Source of the DNA: Dehalococcoidia bacterium
GTDB taxonomy: Bacteria > Chloroflexota > Dehalococcoidia > SAR202 > UBA826
DNA: 22,019 nucleotides
Reading direction: 5' to 3'
Assembly (NCBI GenBank): GCA_012965485.1
Contig: DTSF01000310.1
Coordinates: 1 to 22,019, forward strand
In this document: positions 15,143-22,019 of the stretch, in pieces
Layout of the letters: every line of letters starts with the position of its first letter
Numbering within the stretch: position 1 is the stretch's first letter
Program-made: the position numbers and the translations under genes
The notes under the pieces: model-generated
Told to the model about the DNA's origin: nothing
Seen by the model: only the letters and a program-made list of their open reading frames with translations
Databases searched by the model: none

Positions 15143-16522
15143 ATGATGGCGACTACAACCACACTGTCTGGAGAGATGATCGAAGAACTGAAACAGCAGG
15201 CCGCCGAGCATTTTTGGCCTCATGCCCGCCAAACCAACGACATGTTTGGGGATAATGGGCTCAAGCTTGTAAGCGATTCGAAAGGGGTATGGGTTTACGA
15301 CGTTGAAGGGAACGAATGGTTTGACACCCTATCTGGCATGTGGCTGGTAAATATTGGCCATGGCAGAAAAGAAATTGCCGACGCTGTTTATGAACAAATG
15401 CAAGGGATTTCTTACTCCCCCGGTGGCACTTTAACCCCTGTAACCGCAGAACTTGCAGGAAGAGTTGCCGCCCTAGCACCCGACAAACATGCAAGAGTGT
15501 ACTTTGTCAGCGGTGGATCAGAGGCAGTTGAAACTGCACTTAAAATGGCAAAAAATTACCAGAAGAATATAGGGGAAGGTACAAGGTACAAGGTTATAAG
15601 CAGAAAAGGCTCATACCACGGGGCAACTCATGCCTGCATGAGCCTAGGTGGCGGGGGTGTAGCGGCTCCTACTAATTATGGCCCTCTAATGCCCGGAAAC
15701 ATTCATATTGAACAACCCGACGCATACCGGGGAAGATGCTGCAGCGCTGACGGAGGATGCACACTCGAATGTGCAAAGGACTTGGAACGAGCCATACTTC
15801 ACGAGGGACAATCCACTGTAGCTGCCTTCATAGGTGAACCAATTTCGGCGGCATCAGGTATCCACATTCCTCACCCAGAGTACTGGCCTACAATCCGAGA
15901 AATATGCGATAAATACGGCGTCGTGATGATATGCGACGAAGTGATAAATGCGTTCGGCAGGACTGGAAAAATGTTCGCTACAGAGCATTGGGGTATTAAC
16001 CCTGATATTACTACTGTCGCCAAAGCACTAACCAGCGGATACCTACCGATTGGCGCAGCTATTGCCAGCAAAAAGATTGCTTCAGCTTTCGAGGGAGGGG
16101 ATGACGACACATTCAGGCACCTCATAACATTTGGTGGAAATCCTGCATCATGCGCAGCAGCCATCGCGAATCTCAACATTATGGAAAATGAAAATATGGT
16201 GGAAAATGCAGCTGCCATGGGAGACTACATGTATGAACGACTGCAATCACTATATGATCATAAAATAGTTGGGGATGTTCGCGGCGGAAAAGGACTATTG
16301 AGTGCTGTTGAACTTGTAAAAGACCGGGATACAAGAGAAAAATTTCCAGTTGAATTAAAATTAGCGGACAAAGTCACCGCAGCATTACAAAAACATATGA
16401 TACTCGGCCGAGCGGGGGATTCTATCCCAATCGCACCTCCTCTTTGCATAACAAAAAATGAAATCGATCATTTTGTGGGGCAGCTTGACTCGGCTCTGAC
16501 GGACATAGAAACCACCTTTTAG
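15143..16522 (+). CDS. Class III PLP-dependent aminotransferase (aspartate aminotransferase family)
   Basis: A 459-residue fold-type I aminotransferase of class III (omega-amino acid/beta-alanine:pyruvate group). It has SGGSEAVETALKMAK (123-137), YHG (158-160), the cofactor aspartate D265 in CDEVINAFGRTG, and the Schiff-base lysine K294 in TVAKALTSGYLPIGA. A cysteine-rich insert at 199-210 (CC-x5-C-x3-C) sits in the substrate-side region; it may be a redox or metal spot or simply a loop. It moves an amino group from an amine or omega-amino acid to pyruvate or a keto acid in the cytoplasm. Two start ATGs are adjacent; GAGGTG favours the second (15146). It is 24 bp after the DUF5679 gene and 9 bp before an FAD oxidoreductase, so the unit may degrade an amine or amino acid. 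Confidence 0.93.
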   Translation: MMATTTTLSGEMIEELKQQAAEHFWPHARQTNDMFGDNGLKLVSDSKGVWVYDVEGNEWFDTLSGMWLVNIGHGRKEIADAVYEQMQGISYSPGGTLTPVTAELAGRVAALAPDKHARVYFVSGGSEAVETALKMAKNYQKNIGEGTRYKVISRKGSYHGATHACMSLGGGGVAAPTNYGPLMPGNIHIEQPDAYRGRCCSADGGCTLECAKDLERAILHEGQSTVAAFIGEPISAASGIHIPHPEYWPTIREICDKYGVVMICDEVINAFGRTGKMFATEHWGINPDITTVAKALTSGYLPIGAAIASKKIASAFEGGDDDTFRHLITFGGNPASCAAAIANLNIMENENMVENAAAMGDYMYERLQSLYDHKIVGDVRGGKGLLSAVELVKDRDTREKFPVELKLADKVTAALQKHMILGRAGDSIPIAPPLCITKNEIDHFVGQLDSALTDIETTF

Positions 16523-16531
16523 ATCTCAAAT

Positions 16532-17650
16532 ATGCAATCGAACGTTTGTGTCGTAGGAGGAGGTATAGTAGGACTATCCTCTGCCTATTTCCTTGCCAAA
16601 ACAGGGCATTCAGTCACGGTGATAGAAAGGGACTCAATTGGCAGTCACGCTTCGGGATTTGCCTATGGAAGCCTAAGCCCCCTGGGTGAGGCTGGTCAGG
16701 CCGAGGATATTTTGCCTGAGCTAGAAATAGCCCGAATGGGAATGGATATACATACCCAATTTTCAAGAGAGTTATTTGAAAGTACCGGAATAAAGACCGA
16801 CCATAGGTTTCGCCCAGCCCTCGACTTAATTTTCACGGGGTATGAAGCTACTAAAGCAAAAAAGCAAGTTGAATGGAGAACCGGCGAAAAAGGCTACCGT
16901 GTCGAATGGCTCAGCAGTGAGGAAGCGCTACAGGTAAACCCTCATATTTCAAAAGAAATCCTGGGGGCTGTCTATACGGAGGGGGTAGCTGATGTAGAAC
17001 CTTACAAATTATTGTTGGCGTTAACACAAGCATGTGAATTACTTGGAGTCGATATTGTCCATGGAGACGTAAATGGTGTCATCCGTGAAGGTACCACTAT
17101 TACAATAACCACCCAAAGTGGGCTCAGGACCTGTGACAATCTAGTTCTGGCGATGGGACCTTGGATGGGTAAAACAGCAGAATGGCTTGGTATTGAAGTG
17201 CCCATAACTCCTTTAAAAGGCCAAATAGTAAGGCTGAATGCGCCAAACGTTACGGTGAACTGTTCAGTTGGATGGCAGGGAAATTACGCATGCACAAAAC
17301 CGGATGGACTCCTGTGGGCCGGAACCACCGAAGAGAACGTAGGTTTCAATGACATACCAACTACAAGTGGTAGAGATCAAATACTCGAGGCACTGAACAA
17401 AATGATACCTAATCTAGATGACGCAACCTTAGTACAACACACCGCCTGCCTACGGCCACTTCCTGTAGATGGGAAAATCATTATAGGGTCAGTTCCAAAC
17501 GATCAGAACATCTTTTTGGCTACTGGAACCGGCAGAAAAGGAATTCTGCTCGGTCCAGCGATGGGCAAGATTATTTCGCAGCTGATATCAGACAAACAAC
17601 CTGAAGTGGAAATAACCTCTTTCAGTCCAGCCAGATTTGCTTCCCTTTAG
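16532..17650 (+). CDS. DAO-family FAD-dependent oxidoreductase (amine/amino-acid oxidase-like)
   Basis: A 372-residue protein with FAD site GGGIVG (9-14) and acidic E32 at the end of strand 2, then the flavin-facing SHASGFAYGSLSP. The C-terminal block LRPLPVDGKIIIGSVPNDQNIFLATGTGRKGILLGPAMGK is the typical DAO ending. It is of the D-amino-acid dehydrogenase/glycine oxidase type and differs clearly from the oxidoreductase at 608-1792. It starts 9 bp after the class III aminotransferase stop and is surely co-transcribed with it. Together they may convert an amine or N-substituted amino acid stepwise. It stops 4 bp from the convergent NIPSNAP gene. The electron acceptor and substrate cannot be read. 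Confidence 0.9.
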   Translation: MQSNVCVVGGGIVGLSSAYFLAKTGHSVTVIERDSIGSHASGFAYGSLSPLGEAGQAEDILPELEIARMGMDIHTQFSRELFESTGIKTDHRFRPALDLIFTGYEATKAKKQVEWRTGEKGYRVEWLSSEEALQVNPHISKEILGAVYTEGVADVEPYKLLLALTQACELLGVDIVHGDVNGVIREGTTITITTQSGLRTCDNLVLAMGPWMGKTAEWLGIEVPITPLKGQIVRLNAPNVTVNCSVGWQGNYACTKPDGLLWAGTTEENVGFNDIPTTSGRDQILEALNKMIPNLDDATLVQHTACLRPLPVDGKIIIGSVPNDQNIFLATGTGRKGILLGPAMGKIISQLISDKQPEVEITSFSPARFASL

Positions 17651-17654
17651 GTGT

Positions 17655-18269
17655 TTATTGGAGCGGGGAAAAATCAAAAGGTAACAATATTTTATTTTCT
17701 TGTTTTACAGGGGCAACTCCACCTTTAGGCGGCCACACGCCCTGCGCTCTCGTTTCTGCCCTAACGCTGGCACGTTCCTCAAAAGAATCATATGACCACA
17801 TGTGTATGAATTTATTCAGCCCCCCAATATCAGAATACCAGCACCCAACCAGAGGAGAATATTCTTCCCTTTTTTCAATAGCCGCCCCCCAGGCATCTAA
17901 CACTTTAGGAATATCTCCAGGTTTATATGTATAAATTCTCATCTCATAAATGGGACCGATATTTTTAGGTTCTAAAGGCCTCATGAAAGGGGCGGGAAGC
18001 ATAATTTCACTTTCCATATTTAAGATAATGTCATTGTTATCCGGCGGCCAATCACCATCTGATACCGCTTTGGACCTAATCTCAGATCTGTGATTTGAAT
18101 CTTCATATGGCCAAATATGGACGACCTGATTGAGGGGTCCCATTTCCGTATACCAAAAACCCCCTAACGAGGAGTATTCCAGTCTTTTATCCAATTTAGC
18201 CTTTGTGTTTTCACCAAACTGATCCACAGTCCTAGGTTTGATATCGTAGGTCCGAAACTCATATATCAT
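17655..18269 (-). CDS. NIPSNAP-family protein with two tandem domains
   Basis: A 204-residue protein made of two NIPSNAP (dimeric alpha/beta barrel-like) modules, about residues 1-76 and 107-181. The repeats align: MIYEFRTYDIKPRTVDQF with IYEMRIYTYKPGDIPKVL, LGGFWYTEMGPLNQVVHIWPY with LVGCWYSDIGGLNKFIHMWSY, and each ends in a WPP motif. Many bacterial NIPSNAPs have a single module of about 100 residues, so internal duplication is visible here. The function is not settled; they often sit beside catabolic enzymes. GGTAGGAG lies before the ATG. It is convergent with the FAD oxidoreductase gene (4 bp) and divergent from galE. Confidence 0.87.
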   Translation of the reverse strand: MIYEFRTYDIKPRTVDQFGENTKAKLDKRLEYSSLGGFWYTEMGPLNQVVHIWPYEDSNHRSEIRSKAVSDGDWPPDNNDIILNMESEIMLPAPFMRPLEPKNIGPIYEMRIYTYKPGDIPKVLDAWGAAIEKREEYSPLVGCWYSDIGGLNKFIHMWSYDSFEERASVRAETRAQGVWPPKGGVAPVKQENKILLPFDFSPLQ

Positions 18270-18355
18270 ACTAATACTCCTACCTAAAACAACTCAACAT
18301 AATCTCAAGCCACAAGCCTAACATAATAGAATAAAATTAAATATTTAGAGTACCT

Positions 18356-18382
18356 TTGAGAGTCTAGCTCATGACATATAAA
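18356..18382 (+). promoter_or_regulatory. Candidate promoter of galE
   Basis: TTGAGA (18356-18361) and TATAAA (18377-18382) each miss consensus by one base but are only 15 bp apart, which is short. It lies 38 bp before the TTG start of galE in an AT-rich divergent gap of 150 bp. Confidence 0.3.
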
Positions 18383-18419
18383 TTTACATATCTTAAGAAA
18401 ATACAGGTAAGGGTTTAAG

Positions 18420-19406
18420 TTGAAAATACTGATAACGGGTGGAGCTGGATACATTGGAAGCATGGTTTGTCATTCTCTAGCTGACCATGGGCATGAACCA
18501 ATAATAATTGATTCTATGATTACAGGATCCCGTCAGCAGGTGGATCAATTTCCTACATTCACCGGTGATATCACCGATGATGATCTAATAAAAAACATAA
18601 TCAAAGAACATCCTGAGATTGAAGGCGTGGTGCATTGTGCAGGGAAAATTTTAGTCCCCGAATCGGTTTTGAATCCAGATCAATATTATTATGAAAACGT
18701 AAGCAAATCTCTCCAGTTATTTACAACTCTGAGAACTATTGGCATCAAAAAAATACTTTTTAGTTCTAGTGCCTCCATATATGAGGCCAAAAATGGGGGA
18801 AGTGTTGATGAGGATTCCATTCTGAGCCCATTGAGCCCTTACGCTAAAACCAAATTCATGACCGAAATGATTTTAGAAGATTTTTGTAATGCCTTTGAAA
18901 TAGGAGGGATTGTGCTTAGATATTTTAACCCTATTGGAGCTGATCCAAAAATGAGGTGCGGCCCCAGTTTAGACAACACCTCCCACTTATTGGGCAATCT
19001 AGTAAGCGCGGCAGAGGGCTACACAGCTAACATTAAAATCACCGGTTCTAACTGGCCAACCAAAGACGGTACAGGGGTACGGGATTATATTCATGTTTGG
19101 GATCTTGCTGAAGCCCATGTTGCGGCACTGGAATCCTTCCATTCAATATTAGCCTCAAAATCCAAATTCGAAAAAATTAATATCGGAGGCGGTAGTCCGA
19201 CCACGGTAAAAGAATTTATTGAGACTTTTGAGCAAGTATATGGATGCAAAATAGCAACCGTCGAAGCGCCTCCTCGTGATGGGGATACTGCAGGTGCGTT
19301 CGCCAATATAGGCAAGGCCGAGAGACTAATGAATTGGCAGCCAAGGATGTCTGTCGAGCAAGGGATAGCCGACGCAATCAAATGGCACAGAAAAATGACC
19401 GATTAG
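18420..19406 (+). CDS. galE: UDP-glucose 4-epimerase (GalE-type)
   Basis: A 328-residue extended SDR with NAD site GGAGYIG (7-13), D31 after strand 2 and a catalytic Y141/K145 (YAKTK) with the serines of SSSASIY ahead of them. Downstream, LRYFNPIGAD and GTGVRDYIHVWDLAEAH are the usual GalE blocks. It interconverts UDP-glucose and UDP-galactose (or related UDP-sugars) for surface-polysaccharide or galactose metabolism. The start codon is TTG, because MKILITGG begins exactly at the fold; AAGG lies about 8 bp before it. The next gene starts 65 bp after its stop and probably shares the transcript, though a pathway link is not obvious. Related UDP-sugar epimerases cannot be excluded. Confidence 0.85.
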   Translation: MKILITGGAGYIGSMVCHSLADHGHEPIIIDSMITGSRQQVDQFPTFTGDITDDDLIKNIIKEHPEIEGVVHCAGKILVPESVLNPDQYYYENVSKSLQLFTTLRTIGIKKILFSSSASIYEAKNGGSVDEDSILSPLSPYAKTKFMTEMILEDFCNAFEIGGIVLRYFNPIGADPKMRCGPSLDNTSHLLGNLVSAAEGYTANIKITGSNWPTKDGTGVRDYIHVWDLAEAHVAALESFHSILASKSKFEKINIGGGSPTTVKEFIETFEQVYGCKIATVEAPPRDGDTAGAFANIGKAERLMNWQPRMSVEQGIADAIKWHRKMTD

Positions 19407-19457
19407 ACAAAGTTGCGGTATTCATTTCATTCAGTACAATTCTGTTACCTAGCTCCC

Positions 19458-19465
19458 AAGGAGGG
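19458..19465 (+). promoter_or_regulatory. Perfect ribosome binding site that sets a TTG start
   Basis: AAGGAGGG lies 6 bp before TTG (19472-19474). The open frame reaches back to 19334 inside galE, but the protein family begins at the TTG (MSTLADLI), so the upstream codons are best ignored. Confidence 0.7.
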
Positions 19466-19471
19466 ATTAAG

Positions 19472-20965
19472 TTGTCCACTTTAGCAGACCTAATAACAAA
19501 TCACCCATCGAATAAAAATGCAATTCTAATACCCGGCGGGCCAACAACAACTTATGGCGAATTTGCGGACCAGATCGAAAAAACAGCAGAAATACTTTCT
19601 GCTGCTGGGGTAGAAAAAGGTCGTACCGTTTCAATCGTACTTGGAAATGGTCTAGACTTTATGATTACCTTTTTCGCGGTAACGAGGTCCGGCGCGATCG
19701 CAGCTCCCTTAAACTCAGCCTATACAAATGAAGAATTCAAATTTTATATGGAGGATACTGAATCTCAGCTGGTTATTATTGCTCCAGGTGCAGATGTTGC
19801 GAAACAAGCAGCTGATGAATTGAATATCCCAGTTGCTGAAGTCAATTTAGATAATCAAGGCCAACTGTCGATATCCAAATCAGGATCTTTGTTAACGGCG
19901 AGATCCCCCGCATCAGCTCCTTCAGAAGATGACATAGCTCTTTTTCTTCATACCTCAGGCACCACCAGCAGACCAAAGGGAGTTCCCCTAACCCACGGTA
20001 ACTTAATGGCATCTCTACAAAATATAGTGAATACCTACAGTCTCACTGAAGATGATTTGGCAATGGTTGTTATGCCGTTGTTCCATGTCCATGGACTTAT
20101 AGGAGTTTCACTATCTACTATGAAAAGTGGTGGCAGTATGGTGATCCCGCCGAGATTTAGTGCCAGCAATTTTTGGGAAATACAAGCAGCCACAAATGCC
20201 ACTTGGTATTCAGCGGTGCCCACTATTCACCAAATACTGCTGATGAGAGCAGATGAAGACAAGGCACCTAGCCAATCATTTCGTTTCATACGATCCTGCT
20301 CTGCCGCGTTGGCACCTTCAGTTTTTAATGACCTCGAAAATAGGTTTGGGGCCCCTGTATTAGAGGCCTACGGCATGACTGAGGCATCTCACCAAATGTC
20401 GTCAAATCTCTTACCTCCTGGGCCAAGAAATCCAGGTACCGTAGGAAAAGGGACTGGTGTCGAAATCGGTATTATGGGTGAAAATGGCACCCTTCTGGCA
20501 ACAAACCAAACTGGGGAGGTTGTTATAAAAGGTCCGAATGTCACCCATGGATATCACAATAACCCTTCTGCCAATGAAGAGGCATTCACTAATGGTTGGT
20601 TTAGAACCGGTGACCAGGGAATTCTGTCTGGGAAATCGATACTCACTCTAACTGGAAGACTCAAGGAACTCATTAACCGTGGGGGCGAAAAAATTTCCCC
20701 CCTAGAAGTTGATGCCGCGATACTGCAGCACCCAAATGTCTCAGAGGCGGTTTGTTTCGGGGTCCCTGATGAAAAATATGGGGAAGCAGTACAGGCAGCT
20801 GTGGTGATATCCTCGGGAACAAGTGAAAGTGAGATCCAGTCTTTCTGCGGCCAGCATTTGGCAGATTTCAAAATCCCAGACCGTGTTTATATAGTTGACG
20901 AATTACCCAGAACAGCTACAGGGAAAATTCAGCGGAGGCATGTAGCAGCCAAGTTTGCAGAATAG
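19472..20965 (+). CDS. AMP-dependent acyl-CoA synthetase, oxalate-CoA ligase-like
   Basis: A 497-residue ANL-superfamily ligase from the TTG at 19472 behind AAGGAGGG. Landmarks are the ATP loop TSGTTSRPKG (161-170), the adenylate motif EAYGMTEASHQMSSN, GWFRTGDQG, the hinge GRLKELINRGGEKISP, and K485 in RTATGKIQRR. The stretch TEASHQMSSN.LPP.GPRNPG.VGK and the hinge through HPNVSEAVCFGVPDEKYGEA strongly recall plant AAE3 and yeast Pcs60, which are oxalyl-CoA synthetases. It would activate oxalate (or another short acid such as malonate) to the CoA thioester at the cost of ATP. No formyl-CoA transferase or oxalyl-CoA decarboxylase is in the window. It is followed 21 bp later by the HAD gene. 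The ligase call is strong; oxalate as substrate is likely rather than proven. Confidence 0.87.
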   Translation: MSTLADLITNHPSNKNAILIPGGPTTTYGEFADQIEKTAEILSAAGVEKGRTVSIVLGNGLDFMITFFAVTRSGAIAAPLNSAYTNEEFKFYMEDTESQLVIIAPGADVAKQAADELNIPVAEVNLDNQGQLSISKSGSLLTARSPASAPSEDDIALFLHTSGTTSRPKGVPLTHGNLMASLQNIVNTYSLTEDDLAMVVMPLFHVHGLIGVSLSTMKSGGSMVIPPRFSASNFWEIQAATNATWYSAVPTIHQILLMRADEDKAPSQSFRFIRSCSAALAPSVFNDLENRFGAPVLEAYGMTEASHQMSSNLLPPGPRNPGTVGKGTGVEIGIMGENGTLLATNQTGEVVIKGPNVTHGYHNNPSANEEAFTNGWFRTGDQGILSGKSILTLTGRLKELINRGGEKISPLEVDAAILQHPNVSEAVCFGVPDEKYGEAVQAAVVISSGTSESEIQSFCGQHLADFKIPDRVYIVDELPRTATGKIQRRHVAAKFAE

Positions 20966-20986
20966 AAACTAGACAAGGTGAATTGA

Positions 20987-21736
20987 ATGAGTGAAAAAAA
21001 CCTATCTCAAGTAAAAGCTATGACTTTCGACGTTTTCGGTACTGTTGTTGATTGGCGAAGCAGTATAGCTAGAGAAATACAAGACATAGGTCAAAAAAAG
21101 GGATTCCATTTGGACTGGAATTCATTCGCTGATGAATGGAGATCAGGATACGCTCCCTCAATGCACAAGGTTAGAAACGGGGAGATGCCTTGGACTAAAA
21201 TAGACACCCTCCACCGACTGATATTGGATGAATTATTGTCGAAACATAAAATCTCCAATCTATCCGAGGAGGAGACAGATGGCCTGAATAGAGCTTGGCA
21301 TCGATTGGACCCATGGTCTGACTCGGTTGAGGGCCTCACACTCCTGAAAAAAGATTACATTATCAGCTCACTTTCAAATGGTAATGTTGCTTTATTGGTT
21401 AACATGGCGAAATATGGGGGGTTGCCGTGGGATATGGTTCTCTCCGCTGAAATTGCGAAACACTATAAACCAGATCCGGAGTCTTATTTGAGTACAAGTG
21501 AATATCTTGGGCTTCCGATAAATCGAGTAATGATGGTTGCAGCCCACAAAAACGATTTGAAGTCAGCCAAGAGTAACGGAATGATGACCGGCTATGTCCC
21601 GAGACCCAAAGAACACGGAGAAAATACGGTTGTCGATTACGCTGAAGAGGCCTATATAGACATAATGGCCGACGATTTTATAGATTTGTCCAAAAAGATG
21701 TCCGCTATAAAAAAATCTAACTCATCTAACTCATAG
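20987..21736 (+). CDS. HAD hydrolase, type II (S)-2-haloacid dehalogenase-like
   Basis: A 249-residue HAD-superfamily protein. Motif I is FDVFGTVVDWR with nucleophile D15; R52 of the cap (DEWRSGYAP) fits the dehalogenase arginine; motif II is SSLSNGN (S130, N131); motif III K161 lies in KHYKPDPESY; motif IV is VAAHKNDLKSAK (N189, D190), and the YVPRP segment follows. This combination, especially AAH..DL with the RP ending, is the type II haloacid dehalogenase pattern: hydrolytic removal of halide from 2-halo acids through an aspartyl ester. Many relatives are annotated this way without tests, so a phosphatase or fluoroacetate-type activity is open. AAGGTGA precedes the ATG; it is 21 bp after the ligase and 14 bp before the next gene. 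Confidence 0.9.
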   Translation: MSEKNLSQVKAMTFDVFGTVVDWRSSIAREIQDIGQKKGFHLDWNSFADEWRSGYAPSMHKVRNGEMPWTKIDTLHRLILDELLSKHKISNLSEEETDGLNRAWHRLDPWSDSVEGLTLLKKDYIISSLSNGNVALLVNMAKYGGLPWDMVLSAEIAKHYKPDPESYLSTSEYLGLPINRVMMVAAHKNDLKSAKSNGMMTGYVPRPKEHGENTVVDYAEEAYIDIMADDFIDLSKKMSAIKKSNSSNS

Positions 21737-21749
21737 TCATCAGAACCAC

Positions 21750-22019
21750 ATGGCCGCGTCATCTGGAAATATCCTGCTTATCCAATCTGGAGGGTGCACC
21801 CCAGTAATAAACAGTACTCTGGCAGGACTCATTAAAAATGGGCAAACCCTTTATCCACAGAGCCGAATTTACGGTGGAATTCATGGCATCGAGGGAGTTA
21901 TCAACGGCAAAATCCCGGATATTACTGAATTGTCTACCTCACAGTTAAAATCTCTGGCAAAAATGCCCGGTGCAGCTTTGGGAAGTAGCAGGCATAAGTT
22001 ACTCCCTAATGATATTGAA
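21750..22019 (+). CDS. Phosphofructokinase, PPi-dependent type, C-terminus cut off by window edge
   Basis: Ninety residues from ATG 21750 to the right edge. The N-terminus ILLIQSGGCTPVINSTLAGLI is the phosphofructokinase nucleotide/pyrophosphate loop; the form QSGG.T.VIN, together with YGGIHGIEGVINGKIPDIT and PGAALGSSRHKL, matches the PPi-type (or mixed-group) enzymes more than the bacterial ATP-type PfkA, which reads TSGGDAPGMN. It would phosphorylate fructose-6-phosphate, or sedoheptulose-7-phosphate in some relatives, in glycolysis. No ribosome binding site is evident; it starts 13 bp after the HAD stop, so translation may be coupled. The residue after the GG, cysteine, is not the usual proline or aspartate. 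The donor cannot be settled without the rest of the protein. Confidence 0.85.
   Translation, partial: MAASSGNILLIQSGGCTPVINSTLAGLIKNGQTLYPQSRIYGGIHGIEGVINGKIPDITELSTSQLKSLAKMPGAALGSSRHKLLPNDIE

Noticed and set aside
19334..19471. N-terminal extension of the ligase inside galE
   Set aside because: The 46 extra codons do not resemble the ligase family and would overlap galE, while a perfect ribosome binding site precedes the TTG at 19472.
1..22019. Defence system, secondary-metabolite cluster, prophage or CRISPR
   Set aside because: I looked for nucleases, restriction-modification genes, NRPS/PKS domains, integrases and regular repeats and saw none; the content is metabolic plus one ribosome-rescue gene.

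Overview
The window reads as a dense, slightly AT-rich stretch of a free-living bacterial chromosome with short gaps and frequent strand switches. There are no phage, transposon, CRISPR, tRNA or rRNA genes. The best guess for the host is a member of the Chloroflexota, possibly a marine SAR202-like lineage. This rests on a Vms1-like release factor of the actinobacterial/chloroflexal type, a DUF5679 zinc-ribbon gene, and a varied set of FAD oxidoreductases, lactonases, aldolases, dehalogenase-like and amidohydrolase-like enzymes. The lineage is an inference and needs a marker-gene search.

Left part (1-4852, minus strand). Five genes look like one catabolic unit: an MFS transporter, an HpcH/HpaI-type 2-keto-3-deoxy acid aldolase, an SMP-30 lactonase, a DAO-family FAD oxidoreductase and a Gfo/Idh/MocA dehydrogenase cut by the left edge. 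The set fits oxidative, non-phosphorylative breakdown of a sugar or sugar acid (dehydrogenate, open the lactone, cleave the keto-deoxy acid). No dehydratase is visible. A second MFS carrier (MFS_3 type) is divergent at 4975-6258.

Middle (6259-14686). Mostly single genes on alternating strands: a phosphotriesterase-homology metalloenzyme, a VOC protein, a RidA-family gene broken by a frameshift, an S51 (cyanophycinase-like) peptidase, an atypical thioredoxin-like [2Fe-2S] ferredoxin, an SDR dehydrogenase, the Vms1-like release factor behind a large alpha/beta hydrolase, rpiB, and a uronate-dehydrogenase-like SDR. Convergent pairs meet with only 3-8 bp between stop codons.

Right part (14687-22019). 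A promoter region with an inverted repeat precedes a 47-residue DUF5679 zinc ribbon (TTG start, missed by ordinary length cut-offs), a class III aminotransferase and a second DAO-family oxidoreductase. These probably form an amine or amino-acid oxidation unit. A duplicated-domain NIPSNAP protein faces them. The last plus-strand run is GalE, an oxalate-CoA-ligase-like enzyme (TTG start behind a perfect ribosome binding site), a type II haloacid-dehalogenase-like HAD hydrolase, and the start of a PPi-type phosphofructokinase cut by the right edge.

I found no clearly new multi-gene system. The observations most worth following are the RidA frameshift, the translation-rescue factor, the small zinc-ribbon gene at the head of the aminotransferase unit, the odd cysteine spacing of the ferredoxin, and the repeats in front of two start sites.
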